Part shown: piece after piece, positions 1 through 12,093 of the stretch
How the letters are laid out: every line of letters begins with the position of its first letter
Position numbering within the stretch: position 1 is the first letter of the stretch
Source of the DNA: Wyeomyia smithii
Lineage: Eukaryota > Arthropoda > Insecta > Diptera > Culicidae
Assembly: GCF_029784165.1 (NCBI RefSeq)
Contig: NC_073696.1
Coordinates: 150,632,812 to 150,696,811 of the forward strand
Direction: 5' to 3'
DNA: 64,000 nucleotides
Program-made: the position numbers and the translations under genes
Notes under the pieces: generated by a model
Databases searched by the model: none
Told to the model about the DNA's origin: nothing
The model's input: only the letters and a program-made list of their open reading frames with translations

Positions 1-741
1 TATATATTTAGGCAAAATTTGTTTAGTTCGAGGGGTCGTCCATAAATTAAGTTTTTTTTCAATGTGAAGGACGCCCGGTGGCACTACTTGTGGTCAAAGA
101 TCATATAATTCTATAAAAAAGGAAATAAGTGTCAAAAAAATTATAAAAATTGGATTTCGTGCTTTATGGACGGCCCCAAACTAAAAATGGATGCCAAATT
201 CGTGTTCAGCGCCCCAAAATTATGTAAATACCAAGTTTTTGTCGCATTTATCGACACTTTTTTTGCTTGGCCAGCCTTTGTATGGAGCCCCACTGTGCGA
301 CGTTTTGGTGTAGGCTGTTCCACAGACAGCATTTGCGAAAATAGTGGTCTCTGAACAGATGTTAATGGACCGCACGGAAAGTGCTTTTCAATCTGATCTG
401 AGAGATCAGAAACAACAGCATTTAACTTATCAACAGCTGCGCACAAATTGCTGTTGTCCACAGCGGGGACGGCCGGAGCGGGAGGGTACTTTTTCAATCC
501 CGTTGACTGGTGATGAACATTTATTGCAAGCAGCAGCCATGGCTCAGACCAGCCACTCCAAACGAGAATTTCACACAACACAATTTAACTCGAGAATGCC
601 GTATACGAACTTACTTCAGGTCAGTCCAATGCGATAACTCCAGAACAAACACACTAAGCCGATGGCCAGTCAAAAATATTTTAAAAATAGTCAAAATTTT
701 ACTACTTTACAAACATTTAACGAAGACGTAAAATAAACACA
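1..741. other. Unassigned, possible LINE ORF1 remnant (minus strand)
   Basis: No known repeat recognised. The minus strand is open from 581 to 141 (146 codons). It contains a short heptad-like stretch (AVDKLNAVVSDLSDQIEKHF), then a Pro/Ser/Thr-rich region. That pattern is seen in N-terminal parts of ORF1/gag-like proteins of mosquito LINEs, but there is no zinc knuckle and no homology I can name. It could equally be chance coding capacity. Confidence 0.25.
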
Positions 742-805
742 CTCAGATCGTAACCGTGTTGCCGGTTGGTCTTTCTCTAATTAATTCACGCCATTGGTGT
801 TTGAG

Positions 806-911
806 GGAACCAATAAGACCATCCTCAACGTATTTTATAATGGCACTAACCATTATGATAGTGTCATTAGTGTGAGGGAAATAAGCGAAACAGCCGATGA
901 AACTGTCCTGG
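806..911 (+). CDS. Candidate internal exon with OTU-domain-like histidine motif
   Basis: The plus-strand frame encodes about 35 residues, including FYNGTNHYDSVIS. This resembles the last strand of OTU-family deubiquitinases, where the histidine of an N-H-Y-D-S-V type motif is catalytic. The exon is bounded by a plausible 3' splice site (pyrimidine-rich 767-780, AG at 804-805) and a weaker 5' splice site (G|GTAATT at 911-913). An in-frame stop at 782-784 means it cannot extend left as an ORF. The cysteine and aspartate parts of an OTU domain were not found and could lie outside the window. It could be a host exon, an exon captured by a mobile element, or chance. Confidence 0.3.
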
Positions 912-1331
912 GTAATTTCTCAAAATTTATATGTTTGAGCTCTCAGATTTATGCAATCTGCATGTGTGATTGCCACATTGTAAGCTGAAGGAGAGGTTCA
1001 TTACTAGGAAAATCATTGCGATATATATGGAAGCTGAAGAGTTGATAATGTATTAGACTTTACAGGTGAAAAAGTACCCCAGCAAAGTCAAATTTTCCGT
1101 CGATCACTAAACCCAAAAAGCTACATCATTTATGCATCCCCAAGACCATTTTCATATATCATGAACATAAGCAGTTTAATACAGATTGGTCCAAAAGTGA
1201 TGACGGAATATATATGCAAACATACGTTCATATTTATCTTGGTAGATGGATAAATATCACATCTTATTTTTTGCGCATACGACATTTATAACCCGGTGAG
1301 TATAGTTTAACTAATGTATTCGAATACTTAC
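912..1331. other. Non-coding, nothing recognised
   Basis: About 420 bases of AT-rich sequence between the two candidate host exons, which lie on opposite strands. No ORF, repeat or inverted repeat was recognised. Confidence 0.4.
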
Positions 1332-1737
1332 CGCTGAAATCGGTCGCATTGGAGTTATCATTGTTGTTGCCGCATCCATTCCAGTTGTTACCGTTTTTTT
1401 TATTCCATGTAACTTATCCATTGTTTTACGATAGTTAATCTCATATGTACAAAGTTTAACAGCTAAATCAAATACATTATCGTTCTCTGATATTTGTGCT
1501 TTGTTGAATACGAACATTTTATAGCCATCGGTAAGTATCTTGGAAAATTTACTTTCCAGTTCCTGTAAGTGCTTAGAAGTTTTTCGGTATGCCTTGAATA
1601 TTTCAATTAATACAGAAAGAATTTCGTTGTCGTTGTTTTGAACGTAGTGATTTTGTAGAGACATTTTGAATACTTGGATGCAAGCTTCGGCTGCTTTGTC
1701 GAATAAGGTACCGCGATCTGATTCATTCAAATATTTT
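1332..1737 (-). CDS. Internal exon of an unidentified host protein gene
   Basis: The minus strand carries 406 bp of open reading frame (135 complete codons) between two strong splice signals. Upstream there is a TTTGCTTTTCTAG acceptor (AG at 1739-1738), downstream a GCG|GTAAGT donor (GT at 1331-1330). The exon is preceded by one base of a split codon and ends on a codon boundary. The peptide is soluble-looking, rich in Lys, Glu and Asn, predicted mostly helical, with no membrane segment or signal peptide. Sample segments are KYLNESDRGTLFDKAAEA and VFKMSLQNHYVQNND. No family was recognised. Codon use and lack of stops contrast with the surrounding decayed repeats, so a host gene on the minus strand is the best reading; its other exons are not visible within the window. 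Confidence 0.6.
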
Positions 1738-2029
1738 CTAGAAAAGCAAACAGACAGAAAAAATTTATTATTATATGTGACTGTCAACTTGTATTAAGGG
1801 GTTATATAACTTTTTAGTTTTCAAAAAATCGAATTTTTTTTTATTTGGCAGAATCGCGCCAAATGATCTGGAAATACGCGAAAATTAAATCGACCATTTT
1901 TGATTTGAATGAGACTTTGCACACGTATTTGGCTTTGTAAACTGAGCAATTTTCACAGATGGAGAGATTTTTTACATCCGTGAGTTATATTCTAAAAGGG
2001 CGTATGCCTTTTGGCATAGGTTTTATTCG

Positions 2030-4640
2030 AAATTGTAATTGAAGTAAAAAATATGAAATTTGACGTAATGTTAGTGCTTAAGAAATAGCGAAATAAAAGA
2101 AATGACTCTTAATTTCGAACAATTTAATCATGAGCGATACCGGGAACGTTCAGATAGTACGATACCACATTTAACCCTCTAGTGCCCAATGCCGCCATTC
2201 GGCGGGCTTCAGTCGAAGTTCCGAAAAACTTTAATAAATACTTAAAAAGTGTTTATAATGGTTTATAATGATTTTATCGATGTTCGTTTAGAAATTAATT
2301 TGGGCACTAGAGGGTTAAATCATGTTGAGGCCATTTATATTGATCAAAGCAGGAATAGTGTTAAATAGTCTTTGAATTTCTTTTCTTTCCAAAGCTTTTG
2401 AACAGCGTATAAAATTGTTATTTGTAAGTTTGAGAGATGACTCGTTTGTATGACACTAGTTATGCTATAAGTCGTGTAATACTTGAGATAATAGACCTTC
2501 GTTGTTTTACAAATTAAAACACAACGGTTGCTAAAGTTTGATTACAATCAAATGAAAAGGTAACGTATAGGGCAATTAATCAGTTAATCCTTAACTAGCG
2601 CGTTCATCTGATATCAATATTGTTCAAATCGGTTGTGTAGTTTCTGGGATAATGAAGTTTCGTGATTTTCACATTTCGATACATTACAGACGAAGTTACA
2701 GTCCGATTACAGCAAAATTCAATAGGGTGTTATGAGGCAGCTAGACCTTTTATTTGATACTAATTCTGTGGAAATCGGGTCAACCATCTCTGAGAAAAGT
2801 GAGTGAGTCCAAGTAGTCTTCGGAATATGTTTCTTTTCATAGCTGGATTTCACATTTTTAAACATAACAGGCAAAGTAACAGTCCGATTGCACAAAAAAA
2901 TCAATAGGGTCTTATGGGGCAATAAGAACTTCCATATGACACTGATTTTATGAAAATTGGTCCAGCCATCTCTGAGAAACATGAGTGAGATTAAATAGTC
3001 TCCAGAACACGTTTCTTTCCATAACTTCTGAACCACAAGTTCAATCTTCATAAAATTCAAAAGCTAAGAGTTTTTTAGGTAGCCCGTTTATTTGAAACCA
3101 ATTTTGTTCAAATATGTAGTGTAGTTTCTGAGATATTGATGTTTCGTGATTTTTACATTTTGATACATAACTTCTAGAAATCAGATTACAATAAAATTCA
3201 ATAAGGTCTAATACGGCAACTAGACCTTTCATTTGCAATTAATTTCATTGAAATCGGTTCAGCCATCTCTGAGAAAATCGAGTGAGATTGGGAAAGCGTT
3301 ACAAACACATACAAACATATGCAGAAAATGCTCAGCTCGTCGAACTGAGTCGAGTGGTATACGACATTCGGCCCTTTTGAGCACTTTTATACCTTTAGTT
3401 TTTGCAGTGATTGCTATACCTTTTTAGGAGAAAGGCAACAGGAGAAAGGCAAAAAGTGAAATGATAGAAATGACTTTCAATTTCAACTTCAATCCCGAGC
3501 AAGGCCGCAAACTTTGAAATAGTACAAAATCAAATTTAAATGATGTTGAGGCCACATATTTTGATCGTAGCTATAGTTTTAAACAGTCTGCGGGTTACGT
3601 TTCTTTCTATAACTTTTAAACCACATGTTTAAACATAATGAAATTCATTGTTTAAGGGTTTAAAAGCCCAATAATTTGAATTCAACTATGTTCATAGCTT
3701 CTGAGATATAAGAGCGATTTTCACACTCTGACGCAGCGCTAAAACAAAAAGTTTGATTACAATGAAATTCAATAGCAACCTAAGCGGCAAATAGACCCTT
3801 TATTTGACACCAAGATACAAAGAACCGGTCAGATCATCTCTGAGAAAAGTGAGCGCGAAAAAAGGTGCACATACACACGTACACACCCATACACAAACAT
3901 ATACATCTATACATGCATATATGCAGAAAATGCTCGATTCGTCGAACTGAGTCGAGTACTATATGACATTCGGCCATTTGGACTTTTCTACCTTTTAATT
4001 AGCCAGTGATCGTTAGGAGAAAGTCAATATGTTTACTTTCATTATGTAATTTCACATTTTTATGAACAACGAACAAAGTTACAATCCGATTGCAATGAAA
4101 TTCAATAGCAACCAATGGGGCAACTATACCTTTCATTTGACACTAATTTTGTGAAAATCGGTTCTACCATCTCTGAGAAAAATGAGTGAGTTTAAACAAC
4201 CTTAGGATAACTTTTCTTTACATAACTTTTGAACCATATGTTCAATCATAACGAAATTTAAAAGTTAAGGGTTCTGAAGACAGCCCGATCATTTGAAACC
4301 AGTTTTATTGAAATCGGTTAGTTGGTTTCTGAGATATTAATGTTTCATGATTTTTACAATTTGATACATAACATCTAAACTAAAAATCCGATTACAATGA
4401 AATTCAATAGCAACCTATGGTGCAACTAGACCTTTCACTTGCAATTAATTTTATGAAAATCGGTCCAGCCATCTCTGAGAAAAGTGAGTGAGAAAAAAAA
4501 GTTGCACATACACACACACATATACACACACACATATACACACACACATACATACATACAGAAAATGCTCAGTTCGTCGAAAGGGGTCGAGTGTTATATG
4601 ACATTCGGCCATTGGGACCACTTTTATACCTTACCTAGCA
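2030..4640 (+). repeat. Composite macro-repeat, forward copy (array, CA tract, end module)
   Basis: A degenerate tandem array of roughly 180-200 bp modules. Each includes variants of TTTGAACCACATGTTCAAT, GTGTAGTTTCTGAGATA, CCGATTACAATGAAATTCAA and CAGCCATCTCTGAGAAA followed by GTGAGTGAG. The array is followed by CA-rich tracts (about 3865-3910 and 4505-4560) and an end module (GCTCRRYTCGTCGAA.., ATTCGGCC.., CTTTTATACCTT). It is present many times in both orientations in this window. No coding potential is evident. A piggyBac-like MITE interrupts it at 2175. Confidence 0.75.
2175..2314. mobile_element. piggyBac-like MITE (140 bp, TTAA duplication)
   Basis: Perfect terminal inverted repeats CCCTCTAGTGCCCAA / TTGGGCACTAGAGGG are flanked by TTAA on both sides (2171-2174, 2315-2318). 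CCCT termini and a TTAA duplication are diagnostic of the piggyBac superfamily. Empty sites exist in related repeats in this window (about 19560 and 46145), where the sequence reads straight through one TTAA. The element is too short for a transposase. Confidence 0.85.
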
Positions 4641-4765
4641 ATCACTGAAAAAACCAAAGGTATAAAAGTGCTCCAAAGGGTCGAATCTCGTATATCAATC
4701 GACTTAGTTCGATGAGCTGAGCATTTTCTGTATGTGTGTGTATGTGTGTGTGTGTATGTATGTAA
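4641..4765 (-). repeat. Macro-repeat end module, inverted
   Basis: The end module and a GT tract in reverse orientation abut the forward copy ending at 4640, making a head-to-head inverted junction around the (CA)n/(GT)n tracts. Confidence 0.6.
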
Positions 4766-5283
4766 AATTCGAAAAATTCGCTTCCCTCCAAAACCCTGGA
4801 GACTACCTCCCAGACCCAGAAACTTCAGGGAAAACCCGGAGAAGTGGCCCCTCTTTAATTCTTCTATATGCTCTTGCGAATAAACACACAGTCGCTTACA
4901 ATTGATTCATCTTACCCATCGCTAACATAAGCTTTTACAACGCTAAATGATAACGACAGGCATGCTATGATGAAAAGAAAAATCATTGACAAATTCGCTG
5001 TATTACGATGCATGTATCTAAGTTCAAATGGAACACTACAAAACAGCATGCTTTGTATCGCGCACAGGCAAGAAGCATAACAGTAGTATAATCACTGAAG
5101 TCCATGGCGAATGCAACGGCAACGCTGCAAGTCGCACAATTTTGTTTCCATGGACTGTTACGTTTTTGCTGGTGTTACTACTGTTGCTGAGGAAGAAGCC
5201 CTCCTGTCGTCCAACGGCTGTCGTAGTACTGTACATTTTCTAAGGATGACTTCAGCACAAATTTTTTACACTTAATTAATGAT
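4766..5283. other. Unassigned spacer between macro-repeats
   Basis: About 520 bp of lower-copy sequence. Short overlapping ORFs on both strands (5028-5243, 5036-5236) look like chance; the plus one has one hydrophobic stretch. Nothing recognised. Confidence 0.4.
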
Positions 5284-6480
5284 TTATTTTAACTTTTTGC
5301 CTTTCTCCTAGAAAGGTATAGCAATCACTTGCAAAACCGAAGATATAAAAGTGCTACGAAGGGCCGAATGGGATATATCACTCGGCTCAGTTCAACGTGC
5401 TGAGCATTTGCTGTATGTGTGTGTATGATGGTTTGTGTGTATGTGCAGATTTTTATTCTCACTCACTTTTCTCAGAGATGGCTGGACCGATTTTTATGAA
5501 ATTAATTGCAAATGAAAGGTTTAATTTCCCCATAAGACCCTATCAAATTTCATTGTTGCCCCATAAGACCCTATTGATTTCTTTTGCAATTGGAGGCTTA
5601 CTTTGCCTGTTATGTTCTCACAAAATTAGTGTCAAATGAAAGGTCTAACTGCCTCCTAACACCCTATTGAATTTCATTGTAATCGGGCTGTAACTTTGTC
5701 TGTAATGTATCAAAATGTGAAAATCACATTCATTATTTCAGAAACTTCACAATCGATTTGAACAATATTGATATCAAATGAACGGGCAATTCAAGCGCTA
5801 TATGATGAATTATAATTGGACACTTTGTTTCAAAGTTTGGCTGCCCTATACGTTCCCATTTCATTTGATTATAATCGAGCCTAAGCCACCGTTATGTATT
5901 GAATTTCTAAAACAACGAAAGTCTATTATCTCAAAGATTACACGACTTATTTGAACATAACTAGTGTCAAACGAACGAGTCATCTCTCAAACTTACAAAT
6001 AACAAACTACATAACAATTAAATATGTGGTTCAAAAGTTATGGAAAGAAAAGAAATTCAAAGACTACTTAAAACTATACCTACTTTGATCAATATATGTG
6101 GCTCAACATAATTTAAATGCGGTATCGTACTATTCGAACGTTCCTGGTATCGCTCGTGATTAAATTGTTCAAAATTAAGAGTCATTTCTTCTATTTCGCT
6201 ATTTCTTAAGCACTAACATTACGTCAAATTTCATATTTCATACTTCAATTGCAACATCAATATTTTAGAACCCAAAGAGTGAATATACCTTAATTGGATT
6301 CAAGCGTTCAAGTAAATCTATTTTTACAAATAATAAGTTTGAATGAGAAAGGCTTTGTCTGACCGCTAGGTGGATTAATTTAGGTTTTTTTTTAAAGAAA
6401 CTTGAAGTTAATACGCAACTTTAAAAAAACTTAAATTAATCCACCTAGCGGTGAGACCCTGCCTTTCTCATTCGAACTTA
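5284..6480 (-). repeat. Macro-repeat, inverted copy ending in a palindromic junction
   Basis: Reverse orientation: end module (GCCTTTCTCCTAGAAAGG), GT tract, CTCACTCACTTTTCTCAGAG array, then modules ending in CCACCTAGCGG. At 6330-6480 the CCTAAATTAATCCACC end module occurs in both orientations around a short T/A-rich centre, forming a hairpin-capable inverted junction. Confidence 0.65.
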
Positions 6481-8491
6481 TTATTTTTAAAATAGATTTA
6501 CATCAACACTTTAAAAATACACTTTGATAATTTCTGCTGGATTTGTTATTCTCTTGTTTTTGTTCACACAACTATACCCAACATTTAAAAATATAACATT
6601 CACACACATATGAACATACATTAACACATATACATGCAAATAACATTAAATCCTTTCAAATATATGATGCGATTTTGTTTTTGATCGAGGTATAATCGAT
6701 TTGTACTCATATACTGCGTATAAATATTTAGATTGTTTATGTCGACTTTAGTTAGTAGATTTCAAATAATTTGTAATTAAATGTTGTTCGGTATACATTA
6801 ATTTGAATTCTTTAACGCAGTTGATATTACTAATAGTTTCTAAGGGGCATCCAATGAATGGGCAAATACCAATCAATATGGGTTCTTGAAACCTGGATTA
6901 TACCCAGTGGCCAGAATCCGACCTCAAACCCCATTTTCAATCCAGATGACCAATACGATTTGGGGTAGCGGTATGATTCCCGGAGGCCAGAAATCATCTT
7001 CAGAAGCCATTTTAAATTACTAGACAGTAGCTTCCGGTTTCTGGAAAGCAGTCTAAAAGGGACAAACATTACGCAATGTGAGTTTCTCAGTACCCGGGAT
7101 GATGCTCAGAGGCCAGAAATCAACTTCATACTTCATTTTGAAATCCGAATTTGCGACTTCCGGTTTCTGGAAAACATCCTTCAATTGCCAAATATAATCC
7201 AATAAAGGTATATCCACTCTTTGGATTTTAGAATATTGATGTTGTATTTGAAGGAATAATTGGGGCATAGTATTTGAAATTTGACGTAATATTCGTACTA
7301 ATTAAATAGTTTTTCTATCATAATGACTCCTAATTTCGAACTTTGATCAAAGCAGCTAGTTTTAAACAGCCTTTGGGTTTTGTTTCTTTGTAAGTTTGAG
7401 GAACAACCTGTTCGTTTGACACATGTTTTCTTTAAATAAGTCGTGAAATCTTTGAAAGAATAGACTTTCAATATGTTTACAATTTAACACATAATGGTTA
7501 AAATAAAAGTCCGATTACACTGGTCAACACAAGTGTGGCCCCGAAGGTCAAACTAAAAAAAAAATTACAAATAATAGCTTTTCCTGTGGATCTTTTTCTT
7601 TCTAGGGCAACTATTGTGAGCTTCAGAGCAGCATTTTTTTCGATTTTGTCAACCAGTATTACAATCAAATGTAATGGGTACCAATACAGCAACTGAACCT
7701 TCAATTTAAAACTAAGATTGCCATCTTTGGCAAAACGAGTGAATTCAAAAAAGTTTTCTGAACACGCTTCTTTTCATAACCTTTGAACTACATGTTCAAT
7801 CACCATTAAATTTGTTATTTAGGGGTTTTGAAGACAGTCCGTTCATTTGATACCTATTTTGTTCAAATCGGTTGTGTAGTTTCTGAGATAATGGAGTTTC
7901 ATAACTTTTACATTTTGATACATAACAGACAAAGTTACAGTCCGATTATAATAAAATTCAATTGGGTCTTATCAGGCAACTAGACCTTTCTATTGCAACT
8001 TATTTTGTGAAAATCGGTCCATCCATCTTTGAGAAAAGTGGGTGAGTTCAAGCAGTCTTAGAAACATGTTTCTTGTCATAGCCTGATTTCCCATTATTAT
8101 ACATAACGGGCAAAGTTAAAGTCCAATAACAATAAAATTCAATAGGGTCTCATGGGGCAACAAGGCCTTCCATATGACACTAATTTTGTGAAAATCGGTC
8201 CAGCCATCTCTGAGAAAAGTGAGTGAGTTTAAACAGTCTTTGAAACACGTTTCTTTACATAACTTTTGAACCACATGTCCGATCCTTATAGAATTATTTT
8301 AGAAATGGTTCAAAAATCAAGCCCGTTCTTTTGATATCAATTTTGTTCAAATCGGTTTTGTAGTTTCTGAGATAATGAAGTTTTGTGATTTTCACATTTT
8401 GATACTAAAACTAAAAATCCGATTGCAATAAAATTCAATAGGATCTTATGGAGCCATCTCAGAGAAAATTGAGTGAGATTGGGAGACCGTT

Positions 8492-8530
<39 letters not shown>

Positions 8531-8640
8531 GAAAATGCTCAGCTCGTCGAACTAAGTCGATTGATATACGAGATTCGACCCTTTGGAGCACTTTTATACC
8601 TTTGGTTTTTTCAGTGATTGCTATACCTTTCTAGGAGAAA
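6425..8640 (+). repeat. Macro-repeat, forward copy
   Basis: Ordered modules: CCACCTAGCGG end (6430-6480), a spacer with CACACAY-rich text, decayed 126-bp-type repeats with 'aaatcyr..cttccggtttctgga' (about 6850-7190), the tandem array (7260-8490), a perfect (CA)n tract (about 8495-8526) and the TTCTAGGAGAAAGGC end module. The 7498-7704 minus ORF is only a shadow of this repeat. Confidence 0.65.
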
Positions 8641-8856
8641 GGCAAAACTCAAATTAATGCACCTAGTGGTGAGATCCAGCCTCCCATTTAAAAAAAATAC
8701 AATGTCTGGTAGCCAACAGCACAACTATAACGAACATTCAAAACCTAACATTCACACACATACATTAACACTTACACATGCGAATACCATTAAATGAATA
8801 TGTTTCAAATACATCACGCGAAAAATCCACTGCCGACTTATTCTATTGGTCACACC
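8641..8856 (+). repeat. Next macro-repeat start, head-to-tail with the previous copy
   Basis: Immediately after AGGAGAAAGGCAAAA the sequence continues with CTCAAATTAATGCACC, i.e. the right end module joins the left end module directly. The same join occurs in reverse at about 49670-49690. This copy is interrupted at 8857 by a hAT-type element. Confidence 0.55.
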
Positions 8857-9900
8857 CAGAGATGCCAGATATACAGACAAATCTGTATTATACAGACTTT
8901 CTGTGTTGCGATACAGACACGCATAAGCCTACGGATTTTATACAGACATTTAGTATAATACAGATATTACACAGATATCCGATATTCTACATAATGGTTT
9001 TACCAGTATACATAAAAAAACGAACACAAAAACCAAAAGTCACTGTAGCCGTTGCTGGAAAAAGTGAACTAGGAACTGAACACTTTGCTGAATAAGGCTG
9101 TGCGAGATTTCGAATGATTTCGTATAATTTCGCGAAACTCGAAATTTTCCGAAATTTCGCGAAATTTCGGTTTCGCGAGATTACCGGAAAGTTTCGTTGA
9201 ATTTCGCTAAACTCCGCCTAAAATTTCGCGAAATTAAACTTCTAATTTCGACGAGTACGAAATTCCGCGAAATTTCGGACCAAATTTCCGATGCGCATTA
9301 TTACATTATTTTCTGGGTTGTGCTCGTTGCGACTATAAATTTAATTGAATAAATCTCAACAGATATTTGGTTTACTAATAAAAGTCAGATATAGAAGACG
9401 AAAAGACCACGTGGTCTTTTTTCTGACTTATAATTTATTATTGCCACCAAGAATATAGCTTTCGCATTTTATTTTTTTTTTGATTAATAAATTTATTTGA
9501 CACGACTTGATAATTCATAAATGTCACGGAAAGTTTGCGATTTGTCAGCAATTATGGCATTTACTTCTACAGAATAATAATTCTATTTTGCAATGCGTCA
9601 GGATTTGTGACATTTTCCTGGAAGTATATTTCAATACTCAACGATCGGCAAAAAAATCAACGCCTTGGTCTTAAAAACAATATATATGACCTGGATGCTC
9701 GTGAACAGAAGGAAGAAAGAAAGATGTTTATATTTTGTTCGACATTTAAAAGCCATTGTACAATTTATCGTAGATGATCAAACTGTTCAAACAAATTTTA
9801 TTTATTTTTATACTCAACAACAAATTGTATTGAAAATGATTCTGAATATACTCAACAGAATAGCGTATATTAATTACTTTCAGGTAAGGAAATCATTATA

Positions 9901-10004
9901 GGGTATCGAACGTCTTCGTCAGTGGTTTTCTTCGGCAGTTTTTCTGCAGCGATCTTATTTAAAAGGGGGCCGAAGAAAACCACTGACGAAGACGTTCGAT
10001 ACCC
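9901..10004. mobile_element. Hairpin MITE (104 bp) flanked by TA
   Basis: Inverted repeats of 36 bp beginning GGGTATCGAACGTCTTCGTC are perfectly matched at the other end, with a short centre and TA on both sides (9899-9900, 10005-10006). TA duplication suggests a Tc1/mariner-type mover, but the family is not recognised. Confidence 0.7.
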
Positions 10005-11865
10005 TATTTGTTAAAGACAGTGAAATATTATTAAAAATTAAACAACCATTATCTTTTTTTTATTTTTGTTTTTGAGAAAATGATATTACCGAAAATTCTA
10101 TTTACAATTTGCGCAATTACTAATAATCAGTTTTCTTTGACCTTCATTTTTTTATAAATTTTTCATACTTTATTGTACATATATTTGTAGAATGAGATCA
10201 TAAATCAATTCTTTTATGAAAATCAGAATGAGTAACATTTTGCTCTTCGAAGTTTCTGATTGTTTTTACTTAGACATGGCGTTTCCTTTTACTTTATTTA
10301 TCTTTATTTGTTCTGGAAAATTTAGGATAACAGGCCTATCCACAATTAGTATTAAAATACAATAAAAATAAAAACAACGAGATTTGAAGAATATTTAATT
10401 ATTCAGTTACGGTAATAAAATAGTGCATTTTTGAAAGGCCCGTTCGTCATACATTTTAGGCAAAAAATTAAAAAAAAATTATCCGTATTGCGAACAGGAA
10501 CAGTCTGATTAGAATTGCTTTTTCAAAGTTTTTATCAAACATGTATAATCAGACTATTTTTCGTTAGGGCACTTGGCAAATAAAAAGACCACCTGGTTAA
10601 AGTTGGAGGGGGACTGGGGGAGGGGGCTTTCCAAACGACCACGGGGGGAGGGGGGTAGTGGGAATAAAAGGGATCAAAATATCACCACGTAGTTTAGGAA
10701 TGGCCCCAAATGCATTTTATTATTTTTGGTATCGCTGAAACTAACAGGTCATTTTTTTAGGACAAAATTATTTTCTACAACTTTACCAGAGACACTAGTT
10801 ATGCCAGTCAAACAAATCGATTTAGCTGAAAAAATATTTCTAATCTCCAATAGAGCACTCTGTGTATAATTGAAATATTTTTACAACCGAAACAGTTTGT
10901 TTGATTGGCATAGTGTCTCTGGCATAGTTGTAGATAAAAATATTGTCCTTCCAAAAATAAACACGCTGTGAAAAAAAAATTGTTTTGAAAAAATATAACT
11001 TTTTTTCTTTATATCTTCATCGCTGCGGTATTTTTCCTGTAATTTTTATACAAAAAAAAATAGATTTTTGAAGAATAAGCTTTTTCATATTAGTTTTAAT
11101 ATTTCTCTTACATTTAAAATAAATGAATTTTTTAGTGTTCTTCTTATCGGAGAGATAAAATTACTATCGAAAACTTTGCCGAAGACGTCAAACTGATCAA
11201 AACACTTTTGGCTCTGAAAATATTTGTAATCACAATAATCCTCCCAAAATAGCATTTTAAATAGCTTCTCAGCCTATAGAAACATCTATGCAAAGTTTGG
11301 GCCAAACCAAAAATGACAAAAAATATTGAAACTGGACATTTTATGTCGAACTGCTCAGTTAAAAATCAACTTTAACTCATTTAAAAAACTGCGCAAAAAT
11401 ATTGACAACTTCAAAGTTTACAGAATAGTTAACTTAAAGTTTGTTTTCCTCGAATTGATGAAGATGTCACTTGGTCTAATCTGACTAAACGGCGTCAAAA
11501 AAAATTCAATAACACTGGTCGACAAAAGCGAAAAAAAGTTTCCCTAAAGCTCAAAATGGTTGTCCTTTTTTCTCCGTGTTGGGTATTTTCGTCACTGCGA
11601 CCATTTTTTTTTAATAGGGGGGGGGGGAATGTTTGTTATGATTTATTTATGTACTAATATCTATTCAGAATTATTATTGTGTGTTCTGCCACAAATGGTG
11701 ACATTTCAACACTATTATATATATGTATTTGTACTCTTTTTTATATTATTGAATGTTATTAGCTTTCGCAATTAAGTTAATGTAATTGTAGGAAAATTAT
11801 CAAACCTACTTGTCAAGGAGAAAAAAAAGGAATAAAACAAAACTTAAAATAAACTTAAAACTATC
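10005..11865. other. AT-rich interior of element B with a decayed inverted repeat
   Basis: No convincing gene. A degraded inverted repeat links about 10770-10820 (..CCAGAGACACTAGTTATGCC) with about 10890-10945 (GGCATAGTGTCTCTGG..), suggesting an old foldback element. A G-rich stretch lies at 10604-10662. The 3' flank of a minus-strand LINE fragment occupies about 11780-11865. Confidence 0.4.
10604..10662 (+). other. G-run cluster (G-quadruplex-capable)
   Basis: Two clusters of G runs (about 10604-10626, containing runs of 5, and 10642-10662, with two runs of 6) in otherwise AT-rich DNA. The spacing fits the intramolecular G-quadruplex pattern. Biological role unknown. Confidence 0.5.
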
Positions 11866-12093
11866 TTAATGACTATAAAGTGAGCTAATCGTTGCAATTG
11901 AGGATTGCAACGATTTTTGTCGGAATTTGTTGATAATTTGGCTTGACATATTTTCTAATGTTTCTACATTAGTGAGCTTATGTAGCTCGTTCGTGCTAAA
12001 CCAGGGAGGACGCTTCAAAATCATTTTCAAAAGTTTATTCTTAATCCTTTGATCGTCACTGCGACCAATTTTTTGATATTTTGTGACATACAT
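11866..12093 (-). pseudogene. 3' end of a Jockey-superclade LINE ORF2 (fragment)
   Basis: 75 codons on the minus strand ending at a stop. Segments PPWFSTNELHKL and VETLENMSSQIINKFRQKSL match the usual C-terminal tail of Jockey-type ORF2 proteins after the RT domain (established pattern, recalled). Upstream parts are missing, as expected for a 5'-truncated LINE. A T-rich/A-rich 3' flank follows on the minus strand. No catalytic motif is present. Confidence 0.5.
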
